Assembly (NCBI RefSeq): GCF_008642335.1
Contig: NZ_CP029191.1
Span: forward strand, 2,170,001-2,234,000
Direction of reading: 5' to 3'
DNA from: Streptomyces venezuelae
GTDB lineage: Bacteria > Actinomycetota > Actinomycetes > Streptomycetales > Streptomycetaceae
DNA length: 64,000 bases
Shown here one piece after another: positions 8,318 through 15,798 of the stretch. The notes below the pieces were generated by a model. It was given only the letters and a program-made list of their open reading frames with translations. It did no database searches and was not told the origin of the DNA. The position numbers were made by a program, and so were the translations under genes. How positions within the stretch are numbered: the first letter of the stretch is position 1; each line of letters starts with the position of its first letter.

Positions 8318-10423
8318 CTAGGTGAGCGCCTTGACGTAGCGGGTCCACAGGTCCACCGCCCGCCGGCTGGCGGGTGTGGTGGGGGCGTCGCCGCCAAGGC
8401 CCTTGAGCGACAGGGGCACCAGGTCCTTGAGCGACATGCGGTAGACGACCACGGCCGTGGTCTCGTCGCGGGTACCTCCCACGAACCAGCCCGCCGTGTT
8501 CGCGGTGGTCGTCCCGGTCTTGCCCACGGCGCCGAGGTGTGCCGCGCCCGCCGCCTTCGCCGACCCGTCGGTCATGGTGGCCCGCAGGGCGTCCGTGACC
8601 GCCCGGGCGGTCTTCTCCGACATCGCCCGCGCTGGTCGCGGTACGGCGAGCGGCACGGCGTCCCCGGCCCGGGTCACCGAGCTGACCGAGTAGGGGTCGG
8701 TGTGCATGCCGTGGGCGGCGAAGGTCTGGTAGGCGCCGGCCATCCGGATGGCGCTGGGCGTCGAGTTCTCCCCGAGCGCGAACACAGGGATACGTTCTCC
8801 CAGGCTGGAGGGGAGCAGCCCCGCCCGCAGGGCGTACTTCTCCACCCGGTCCAGGCCGACGTCGAGGCCGAGTTGGAGCAAGGGTGTGTTCACGGAGTCG
8901 GCGACGGCCCGGCGCAAGGTCACCTCGCCCCAGTCGCGGCCGCCTTCGTTGCGGCCCTTGACCACCTTGCCGCTGCGGTCCCAGTAGGGCCCTTCCGGCG
9001 TCTTCACGGCGATCTTGTCGTCGCCGTCGTAGACGCTGGCCGGGGAGACGGGGGTGCGGCCCCCCTCCCGGGTGCGCTTGACACCGTCCTCGAGCGCGGC
9101 GGCGTAGACGAAGGGGGTGAACGTCGAACCGGCCGGAATCGTGGTCGCGTTGGACTGGTTGAAGCCCTGTTTCAGGAAGTCGCGGCCGCCGTACACGGCG
9201 AGCAGCCGGCCGTCCGGAGCCACGCTCGCCGCGCCGATCTTGGCGTGCTGGTCGGTGTCGGGCCGCCGCTCGGCGTCGAAGTCCTTCTCGGCCCGGTGGA
9301 CGGCGGCGGTCAGGGCCTTGGTGCGTTTGCGGTCGAAGGTCGTGCGGATCTGGTAGCCGCCCAAATCATAGTCTGCGGCGGTGATGTGCCCGGCTTTGAT
9401 CGCGTGCCGCTTGGCCAGCTCCACCAGGTAGCCGGTCCGTGCGCCGGGAATGTCGCCGGAGCCCGACTTCGTGGGTTCGGGGAACTTCTTGTAGGTGGCC
9501 CGCTCGGCCTGGCTGAGGTGGCCGGTCGCCACCATGCGGTCCAGGATCCAGTTCCAGCGGTCGACGGCCCGCTCGCGGTTCTCCTTGCCGAGGGCCGGGT
9601 CGTAGAGTCCGGCGCCTTTGAGGAGAGAGGCCAGGAAGGCGCCTTCGCTGGGGTTGAGGCGCGAGACGTCCTTGCCGTAGTAGGCGTGCGAGGCGCGCTG
9701 GATGCCGTAGGTGCCCCGCCCGAACCAGCTCGTGTTCAGGTAGGCCTGGAAGATCTTGTCCTTGCTCGTGTGGTTGTCCAGCTTCACGGCGAGCAGGGCT
9801 TCGGTGAACTTCCGGGACAGGGTGCGGTCCTGGCTGAGGTAGACGTTCTTCACGTACTGCTGGGTGATGGTCGAGCCGCCCTGGGTCTCTCCCCCGGTGA
9901 TCGCGGCGGTCGCCGCACGCAGGACACCGCTCGGTGAGACACCGGCATCGGAGTAGAAGCTCGCGTTCTCGGCCGCGAGGACGGCGCCCCGGACCTTCGG
10001 CGGCACCCTCTTCAGCGGTATCTCCTGCCTGATGACCCAGCCGGTGCGCGCCATGACGCTGCCGTCGGACCAGTAGTACACGTTGTCCTGTTGTGTGGCG
10101 AAGGAGTTGAGGTCGTCCGGTATGTCTGTGGTGGCGTACGCGATCGTGACGAAGCCGGTCAAGCCGAGCGCAAAGTACAGGAAAGCGCCCAGCCACTGGC
10201 GCCACGAAGGCAGCCACCGGCGCCAACCGCTGCGGCCCGGCCGGGGGTAGGCCGGACGCAGCCGGCGCAGTTGTCCGCGCGCCACGGCGAGGGCGCCGGG
10301 TATGCCACCCGTCGTGGTCCGCTGCCTGGACTTCCTGCGTCGGCCGGTCGCCGCGCGGCGTCCCCCCGGTGCCGCCCGCCGTCTCCCGCCGCCCTGGCCT
10401 GCGGCCATCTTGCGCCCACCCAC
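8318..10423 (-). CDS. Class A penicillin-binding protein (transglycosylase/transpeptidase)
   Basis: 701 aa, GTG 10423 with GAGGAGG 8 nt upstream. A very basic N-terminus of about 75 residues precedes one membrane anchor (FLYFALGLTGFVTIAYA). The GT51 transglycosylase follows with AAENASFYSDAG (catalytic Glu) and GGSTITQQYVKN. The transpeptidase part has SVN and VGKTGTT motifs, but the active-site motif reads S433-T-F-T436 (AGSTFTPFVYAAA) where SxxK is expected, so the general-base lysine is missing. Glycan polymerisation should be intact; cross-linking activity is doubtful. Acts outside the cytoplasmic membrane in peptidoglycan synthesis. No PASTA repeats. Confidence 0.9.
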   Translation of the reverse strand: MGGRKMAAGQGGGRRRAAPGGRRAATGRRRKSRQRTTTGGIPGALAVARGQLRRLRPAYPRPGRSGWRRWLPSWRQWLGAFLYFALGLTGFVTIAYATTDIPDDLNSFATQQDNVYYWSDGSVMARTGWVIRQEIPLKRVPPKVRGAVLAAENASFYSDAGVSPSGVLRAATAAITGGETQGGSTITQQYVKNVYLSQDRTLSRKFTEALLAVKLDNHTSKDKIFQAYLNTSWFGRGTYGIQRASHAYYGKDVSRLNPSEGAFLASLLKGAGLYDPALGKENRERAVDRWNWILDRMVATGHLSQAERATYKKFPEPTKSGSGDIPGARTGYLVELAKRHAIKAGHITAADYDLGGYQIRTTFDRKRTKALTAAVHRAEKDFDAERRPDTDQHAKIGAASVAPDGRLLAVYGGRDFLKQGFNQSNATTIPAGSTFTPFVYAAALEDGVKRTREGGRTPVSPASVYDGDDKIAVKTPEGPYWDRSGKVVKGRNEGGRDWGEVTLRRAVADSVNTPLLQLGLDVGLDRVEKYALRAGLLPSSLGERIPVFALGENSTPSAIRMAGAYQTFAAHGMHTDPYSVSSVTRAGDAVPLAVPRPARAMSEKTARAVTDALRATMTDGSAKAAGAAHLGAVGKTGTTTANTAGWFVGGTRDETTAVVVYRMSLKDLVPLSLKGLGGDAPTTPASRRAVDLWTRYVKALT

Positions 10424-10625
10424 CCCGTATGCCTCCTCTGTTGCGCTCTGGCGCTCACATTAGAGGCAGTTGGAGGCGTACGGCCGGGCCCGTGGGCCCT
10501 GGCTGCCTGGTCCGGGAGCTTCCGGGTTCCGCAAAAGAGGGGGGCAACGGCTCGGGAAGGGCCCGCACTTGTGTCAAGATTCCGTGCCCCTGTCGGGGAG
10601 ATACGGCAACGGAAGAGGAAACGCA

Positions 10626-11783
10626 GTGATATCCATAGCGATACCCAAGAGATACAGATCCGCCGCCATCGCCGGTGTGACCGCGGCCGTGACGTCCGGC
10701 TGCCTGCTCGCGCCCACCGCGCACGCGGACGCCGGTGCCGTGCCCCGCAAGGCCGACCAGCGGACGCTCGCCACCTTCGCCCGCATCGCCGACGATGTCC
10801 TCTCCCGGCGCACCCAGGCCCTGGTGGAGGACCGCGCGGGGCGCGGCGGCCAGGACACCGGAGCGGTGACGCCGCGCATGTCCGGTCGGCTGCGGACGGA
10901 CGAGGACGCCGCGCTGCGGTCGCTGCGCGCCCGCAAGTCGCGCCTCGCCCAGCTCGGCGAGGCCTACACGAAGGCGGACACCCGCGTCGTCGTGGACAGC
11001 GCCACGCTCACCGGCAGCACGGCGACCGTCCAGGTCACCGCGTCGTCGACGCTCACGTACAAGAAGGTGAGCGCGGGCGGGCCGCGCACCACCGCGTTCT
11101 CGACGCGGCAGGAGCTGAAGCTCGCGAACACGAAGGACGGGGGCTGGCAGCTGACCGCGATCACCTCGCGCAACAAGGGTCCTGTCGCGGTCGACGAACC
11201 CTCGGCGGCCCGGACGAACACCGTCGACGACGACGGCAACCAGTACCCGGACGGCACCCCGGCCTCCACCAAGTACCCCACCACGCCGATGCCCTCGGGC
11301 AAGACGACCGGTGCCTACGACTACTCCGCCATGGCGCAGTACGCGGAGAAGTACTGGCGCAGCTACAACCCGGCCTACCGCAAGTTCAACGGCGCCGGCG
11401 GCGACTGCACCAACTTCGTCAGCCAGGCGCTGAAGGCGGGCGGCTGGAAGCCCGTCCCCGGCTCCGCCTACGACTACCGGAACTGGTGGTACGAGAGCGC
11501 GGGCCAGAGCACCTCCTGGGTCGGGGTGAACGAATGGGCATGGTTCACGCTGTCCAACCGGCGGGCCCCGAACCTGGCGAGCGCCTACCAGTTGGACGTC
11601 GGCGACGTCCTGCAGGTGGACTTCGACAAGAACGGGTCCAAGGACCACACCATGCTGGTGACGTACCGCAACAGGCAGGGCATGCCGTACCTGACCTACC
11701 ACTCCACCGACACCTACCGCAGGTCGCTCGCGAGCCTGATCGCGTCCTACCCCGACGCGCGCTACTTCGCGTACCGCACCTGA
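10626..11783 (+). CDS. Secreted amidase-domain (Amidase_6-like) protein
   Basis: 385 aa, GTG 10626 preceded by GAGG 8 nt upstream. A Sec signal (KRYRSAAIAGVTAAVTSG... ending near AHADAG) targets it outside. A helical and beta region of about 190 residues is followed by a putative cysteine-amidase domain: YDYSAMAQYAEKYW, then GGDCTNFVSQALKAGGW (candidate catalytic Cys) and a later DHTMLVTYR His. This matches the Amidase_6 family often seen in secreted actinobacterial proteins; cell-wall peptide or glutamine amide cleavage is plausible but unproven. It has its own promoter region (10424-10625) divergent from the PBP gene. Confidence 0.75.
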   Translation: MISIAIPKRYRSAAIAGVTAAVTSGCLLAPTAHADAGAVPRKADQRTLATFARIADDVLSRRTQALVEDRAGRGGQDTGAVTPRMSGRLRTDEDAALRSLRARKSRLAQLGEAYTKADTRVVVDSATLTGSTATVQVTASSTLTYKKVSAGGPRTTAFSTRQELKLANTKDGGWQLTAITSRNKGPVAVDEPSAARTNTVDDDGNQYPDGTPASTKYPTTPMPSGKTTGAYDYSAMAQYAEKYWRSYNPAYRKFNGAGGDCTNFVSQALKAGGWKPVPGSAYDYRNWWYESAGQSTSWVGVNEWAWFTLSNRRAPNLASAYQLDVGDVLQVDFDKNGSKDHTMLVTYRNRQGMPYLTYHSTDTYRRSLASLIASYPDARYFAYRT

Positions 11784-11796
11784 CGGCGACAGGCTC

Positions 11797-14790
11797 TCAG
11801 GCCCCGTAGAACCGTTCCTCCACCACGGCCCGGGCCCTGCGCGTGATGCGCCGGTAGTCGTCCAGCATCTCGCCGACGTGGCCCGGGTCGTACCCCAGAT
11901 ACCGGGCGACGGCCGCCAGTTCGCGGCCGTCGGAGGGGAACGTGTCGCCGGCCCGGCCGCGCACCAGCATGACCGCGTTGCGGACGCGGGCCGCGAGGAC
12001 CCACGCCTCGTCGAGGGTCGCCGCGTCCTGCGCCGGGATCAGCTCCGCGGCGCAGGCCGCGGCCAGGGCCTCACGGGTCCGGGTCGTGCGCAGTCCCGGT
12101 TCGGCCCAGCCGTGCTCCAGCTGGAGGAGCTGGACGGTCCACTCGACGTCGGAGAGGCCGCCGCGGCCCAGCTTCGCGTTGAGGGTGGGGTCGGCGCCGC
12201 GCGGCATGCGCTCCGCCTCCATGCGGGCCTTGAGGCGGCGGATCTCGCGGATCGCGTCCTCGCCGATACCCTCCGCCGGGTAGCGCAGCGGGTCGACGAG
12301 TTCGATGAAGGCGCGCCCGAGGTCCGCGTCGCCCGCGACCGGTTCGGCCCGCAGCAGCGCCTGGGACTCCCATACGAGGGACCAGCGGCGATAGTACGCC
12401 TCGTACGACCGAAGGGTGCGCACCAGCGGGCCGCTGCGGCCCTCCGGGCGCAGGTCGGCGTCGATGAGCAGCGGCGGGTCCGCGGAGGGCAGTTGCAGGA
12501 GCCTGCGCATCTCGGCGACGACCTTCGCCGCCGCCTTCGACGCTTCCTGTTCGTCGGCGCCCTCGCGCGGCTCGTGCACGAAGAGGACGTCGGCGTCCGA
12601 GCCGTAGCTCAGCTCGTGGCCGCCGAAGCGGCCCATGCCGATGACGGCGAAGCGGGTGGGGAGCGTGTCGCCCCAGCCTTCGCGGACGACGGCGCGCAGC
12701 GTGCCCGCGATGGTGGCTGCCGTCAGGTCCGACACGGCGTCGCCCACACGGTCCACGAGCGTGCCGGGGTCGGCCTCGGCGGGGCTGTCCTCCGTGCCGT
12801 ACGAGCCGATGAGGTCGCCTGCGGCGGTGCGGAACATCTCGCGGCGCCGCACCCCGCGCGCCACGGTCACGGCCTGCTCGGCGCCGTCCGCGCGGCGCAC
12901 CGCGGCCAGTATCTCCTGCTCCAGGTGGGCGCGGCCGCGCGGTTCCAGGCCGCCGGAGTCGCCGAGGATGGCGACGGCCTCGGGGGCGCGCAGCAGCAGG
13001 TCGGGGGCGAGGCGTCCGGCGGAAAGGACGCGGGCGAGGTTCTCCGCGGCGGCGCCCTCGTCCCGCAGCAGCCGCAGGTACCAGGGGGTCTTGCCGAGCG
13101 CGTCGGACACCTTGCGGAAGCCGAGGAGCCCCGCGTCGGGGTCGGCGGAGTCGGCGAACCAGCCGAGGAGTACCGGCAGCAGGGTGCGCTGGATGGCCGC
13201 CTTGCGGGTGACGCCGGAGGCCAGCGCCTCCAGGTGCCTGAGCGCCGCGCTGGGATCCGCGTAGCCGAGCGCCACGAGGCGTTCGCGGGCCGCCTCCAGG
13301 CTCAGCCGCGCCTCGCCGGGGGCGAGTTGCGCGACGGCGTCGAGCAGCGGGCGGTAGAAGAGCTTCTCGTGGAGCCTGCGCACCACGGAGGTGTGCCGTT
13401 TCCAGGCGCGGCCGAGCTCGGTGATCGGCTCGGTGCGCATGCCGAGGGAGCGGCCGATGCGCCGCAGGTCCGCGTCGTCCTCGGGCACGAGGTGGGTGCG
13501 GCGCAGTTTGTAGAGCTGAATGCGGTGTTCGAGGGAGCGCAGGAAGCGGTACGCGTCGTCGAGCTGAGCGGCGTCCACGCGCCCCACGTAGCCGCCCGCA
13601 CCGAGCGCCTGGAGCGCGACGAGCGTCGAGCCGCTGCGCAGCGACCGGTCGCTGCGGCCGTGCACCAGCTGGAGCATCTGCACGGCGAACTCGACGTCGC
13701 GCAGTCCGCCGGGGCCGAGCTTCAGCTCCCGGTCGACCTCGCCCGCCGGGATGTTCTCGACGACCCTGCGCCGCATCTTCTGCACGTCGGGCACGAAGTT
13801 CTCGCGCTCGGCGGCCTGCCAGACGAGCGGGGCGAGCGCGTCGACGTACTCCTCGCCGAGCGCGAGGTCGCCCGCGACCGGGCGGGCCTTGAGCAGCGCC
13901 TGGAACTCCCAGGTCTTGGCCCAGCGCTGGTAGTACGCGAGGTGGCTGGAGAGCGTGCGGACCAGGGGGCCGTTCCTGCCCTCGGGGCGGAGGTTCGCGT
14001 CGACGGGCCAGATGGTGCCCTCGACGTTCGTGTCGGAGCAGATCCGCATCATGTGCGAGGCGAGGCGGGTCGCGGCCCGGATCGCCTTGTCCTCGTCGGT
14101 GCCCTCGGTGGCCTCGCCGACGAAGATGACGTCGACGTCGGACACGTAGTTCAGTTCGTGGCCGCCGCACTTGCCCATCGCGATCACCGCGAGCCTGCAC
14201 TGCGCGGCATCGCCGGGCGCCGCGGCGCGGGCCTGGGCGAGCGCGGCCCGCAGCGTCGCCGTCGCGAGGTCCGCGAGCTCGGCCGCCGCCTCGGCGACGT
14301 CGGTCGTGCCGCACACGTCGCGGGCCGCGATGGAGAGCAGGCAGCGGCGGTAGGCGACGCGCAGCGACTCGGGGTCGGCGGCGTCGGCGAGGCCCCGCTC
14401 GAACTCCGCCACGCCGGGGTGCAGGTCCGCCGATTCGTAGGTGACGAGGGCGCGCCAGTCCAGGGGGTGCCTCGCGAGGTGGTCGGCGAGGGCCTCGGAG
14501 GCGCCGAGCACGCCGAGGAGCCGGTCGCGCAGGGGCTTGGCGGTGACGAGGGTGTCGAGCAGCTCGCGCCGCCCGAGGTCGTCGTCCTGCGCCTCCACGA
14601 GCCGGACCAGGCCGAGAAGGGCCAGGTCGGGGTCGGCGGTGGCGCCGAGCGCGTCCAGGAGCAGCGGGTCGTCGCGCACGGCGCTCAGCGCGGGGTCGTC
14701 GAGGAGCCGTTCCGCGGCGGACGGGTCGGTGAAGCCGTGCCGCAGCAGCCGTGTGAACGTACTGCTTCGTCGCCCTTGCGGCACCGTCAT
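11797..14790 (-). CDS. glnE: Bifunctional glutamine-synthetase adenylyltransferase/deadenylylase
   Basis: 997 aa. ATG 14790 chosen for GGAGG 5 nt upstream; a longer frame exists but starts in the neighbouring promoter. It contains two nucleotidyltransferase domains in tandem: GGHELNYVSDVDVIFV (N-terminal, adenylyl-removing half) and GGHELSYGSDADVLFV (C-terminal, adenylylating half), each followed by DANLRPEGRNGP or DADLRPEGRSGP. It modifies a tyrosine of GlnA-type glutamine synthetase in response to nitrogen state. It belongs to a minus-strand nitrogen block together with glnA2 at 18399-19760. Only 13 bp separate its stop from that of the amidase gene. Confidence 0.96.
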   Translation of the reverse strand: MTVPQGRRSSTFTRLLRHGFTDPSAAERLLDDPALSAVRDDPLLLDALGATADPDLALLGLVRLVEAQDDDLGRRELLDTLVTAKPLRDRLLGVLGASEALADHLARHPLDWRALVTYESADLHPGVAEFERGLADAADPESLRVAYRRCLLSIAARDVCGTTDVAEAAAELADLATATLRAALAQARAAAPGDAAQCRLAVIAMGKCGGHELNYVSDVDVIFVGEATEGTDEDKAIRAATRLASHMMRICSDTNVEGTIWPVDANLRPEGRNGPLVRTLSSHLAYYQRWAKTWEFQALLKARPVAGDLALGEEYVDALAPLVWQAAERENFVPDVQKMRRRVVENIPAGEVDRELKLGPGGLRDVEFAVQMLQLVHGRSDRSLRSGSTLVALQALGAGGYVGRVDAAQLDDAYRFLRSLEHRIQLYKLRRTHLVPEDDADLRRIGRSLGMRTEPITELGRAWKRHTSVVRRLHEKLFYRPLLDAVAQLAPGEARLSLEAARERLVALGYADPSAALRHLEALASGVTRKAAIQRTLLPVLLGWFADSADPDAGLLGFRKVSDALGKTPWYLRLLRDEGAAAENLARVLSAGRLAPDLLLRAPEAVAILGDSGGLEPRGRAHLEQEILAAVRRADGAEQAVTVARGVRRREMFRTAAGDLIGSYGTEDSPAEADPGTLVDRVGDAVSDLTAATIAGTLRAVVREGWGDTLPTRFAVIGMGRFGGHELSYGSDADVLFVHEPREGADEQEASKAAAKVVAEMRRLLQLPSADPPLLIDADLRPEGRSGPLVRTLRSYEAYYRRWSLVWESQALLRAEPVAGDADLGRAFIELVDPLRYPAEGIGEDAIREIRRLKARMEAERMPRGADPTLNAKLGRGGLSDVEWTVQLLQLEHGWAEPGLRTTRTREALAAACAAELIPAQDAATLDEAWVLAARVRNAVMLVRGRAGDTFPSDGRELAAVARYLGYDPGHVGEMLDDYRRITRRARAVVEERFYGA

Positions 14791-14918
14791 GCGAGCCTCC
14801 GTTCGATCACTCCTCGGCCCGAGCCTAAGGCCTCCCCGGCGAACCGGCGCCCGGCCACCCCGCGACACCCTGCGCGCGGCCGCTGACAGGCTCTCAACTC
14901 CCTGGTGTACTGCGGCGC

Positions 14919-15356
14919 ATGGAATACACACTCGAAGTGATCCCGCTGCCCGTCAGTGACATCGACCGGGCGAAGGAGTTCTACAGCGACAAGCTGGGCT
15001 TCCACGTCGACATCGACACGGAGGTCATGCCGGGCATGCGCATCGTCCAGCTGACCCCGCCGGGGTCCGGCTGTTCCATCGCCCTTGCGGGCGACGCGCT
15101 CTGGGAGTCGATGGCGGGTCCGAGGCCGCCCGTCGGCTCCTACCAGGGCCTGCAGCTGTGCGTCGCCGACGCGAAGGCCGCGCACGCCGAGCTGGTCGCG
15201 CGCGGGCTCGACGTCTCCGAGCCGGTGCAGCACGCGCCGCAGGACGGCGGCACGTTCATGTACTTCTCGGACCCGGACGGCAACGGCTGGGCGATCCAGG
15301 AGTACCGGGTGCGGGCGACGACGCCGCTGCGCGAGGCGATCACCCCGCAGGACTGA
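14919..15356 (+). CDS. VOC-family (glyoxalase/bleomycin-resistance fold) protein
   Basis: 145 aa single-domain VOC protein: YTLEVIPLPVSDIDRAKEFY at the start, and SDPDGNGWAIQEYRV near the end with the Glu metal ligand. Such proteins are metal-dependent isomerases, dioxygenases or drug binders; nothing here fixes the substrate. It is divergent from glnE (128-bp gap) and its last 17 bp overlap the convergent next gene. Confidence 0.82.
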   Translation: MEYTLEVIPLPVSDIDRAKEFYSDKLGFHVDIDTEVMPGMRIVQLTPPGSGCSIALAGDALWESMAGPRPPVGSYQGLQLCVADAKAAHAELVARGLDVSEPVQHAPQDGGTFMYFSDPDGNGWAIQEYRVRATTPLREAITPQD

Positions 15357-15798
15357 CGGCCAGGACCTGCGGCGCGATGTTCTTGATCATGGTGTTGGTC
15401 CAGCGCATCTGCCGCAGCGTCCGCGGATGACACTCCGATGCGAGGGCGAGCAGCGCCTCGTCGCGGGTGGCCTGCGCGGCCTGGGCGAGCATCTCCCAGT
15501 GCAGGGAGTTCTCGACGGCGGCGAGGTGGAGGGCGCTCAGGTCGCGCAGGAGGAGCAGGCCGGGGTTGTCCTCGTCGGGGGCGAGTCCCGGCGCGCGCGT
15601 GTCCTCACCGGCCTGCTCCTGCCCTGCCCCGGCCTCCGCCAGGCGCCGGGCGTGCTCCTGGGACCAGTGGGCCAGGTCCGTGGCGACGTGGCGGACCTCG
15701 TGGTCGGCGCGGTGCCGGTCGGCCGCGGCGAGCAGTTCGGCGGCCAGTCGGCACTCGCCTCCGCGGAGGGTGCGCAGGGTGAGGTCGATGCCGTTCAT
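15340..15798 (-). CDS. Small helical protein coupled to molybdopterin oxidoreductase
   Basis: 152 aa, no domain I can name. It is mostly alpha-helical, rich in Ala, Leu, His and Glu (DRHRADHEVRHVATDLAHW), with no signal peptide or membrane segment. ATG 15798 overlaps the TGA of the oxidoreductase gene (15795-15797), so the two are translationally coupled. I infer a dedicated partner, possibly a maturation chaperone or small subunit for the molybdoenzyme, similar in size and helical character to molybdoenzyme chaperones, but sequence similarity was not tested. Confidence 0.7.
   Translation of the reverse strand: MNGIDLTLRTLRGGECRLAAELLAAADRHRADHEVRHVATDLAHWSQEHARRLAEAGAGQEQAGEDTRAPGLAPDEDNPGLLLLRDLSALHLAAVENSLHWEMLAQAAQATRDEALLALASECHPRTLRQMRWTNTMIKNIAPQVLAVSPAG

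Noticed and set aside
11878..14886. 1002-aa plus-strand open frame opposite glnE
   Set aside because: Pure antisense of glnE; composition is Arg/Gly/Ala/Val-rich without domains. GlnE motifs on the minus strand settle it.
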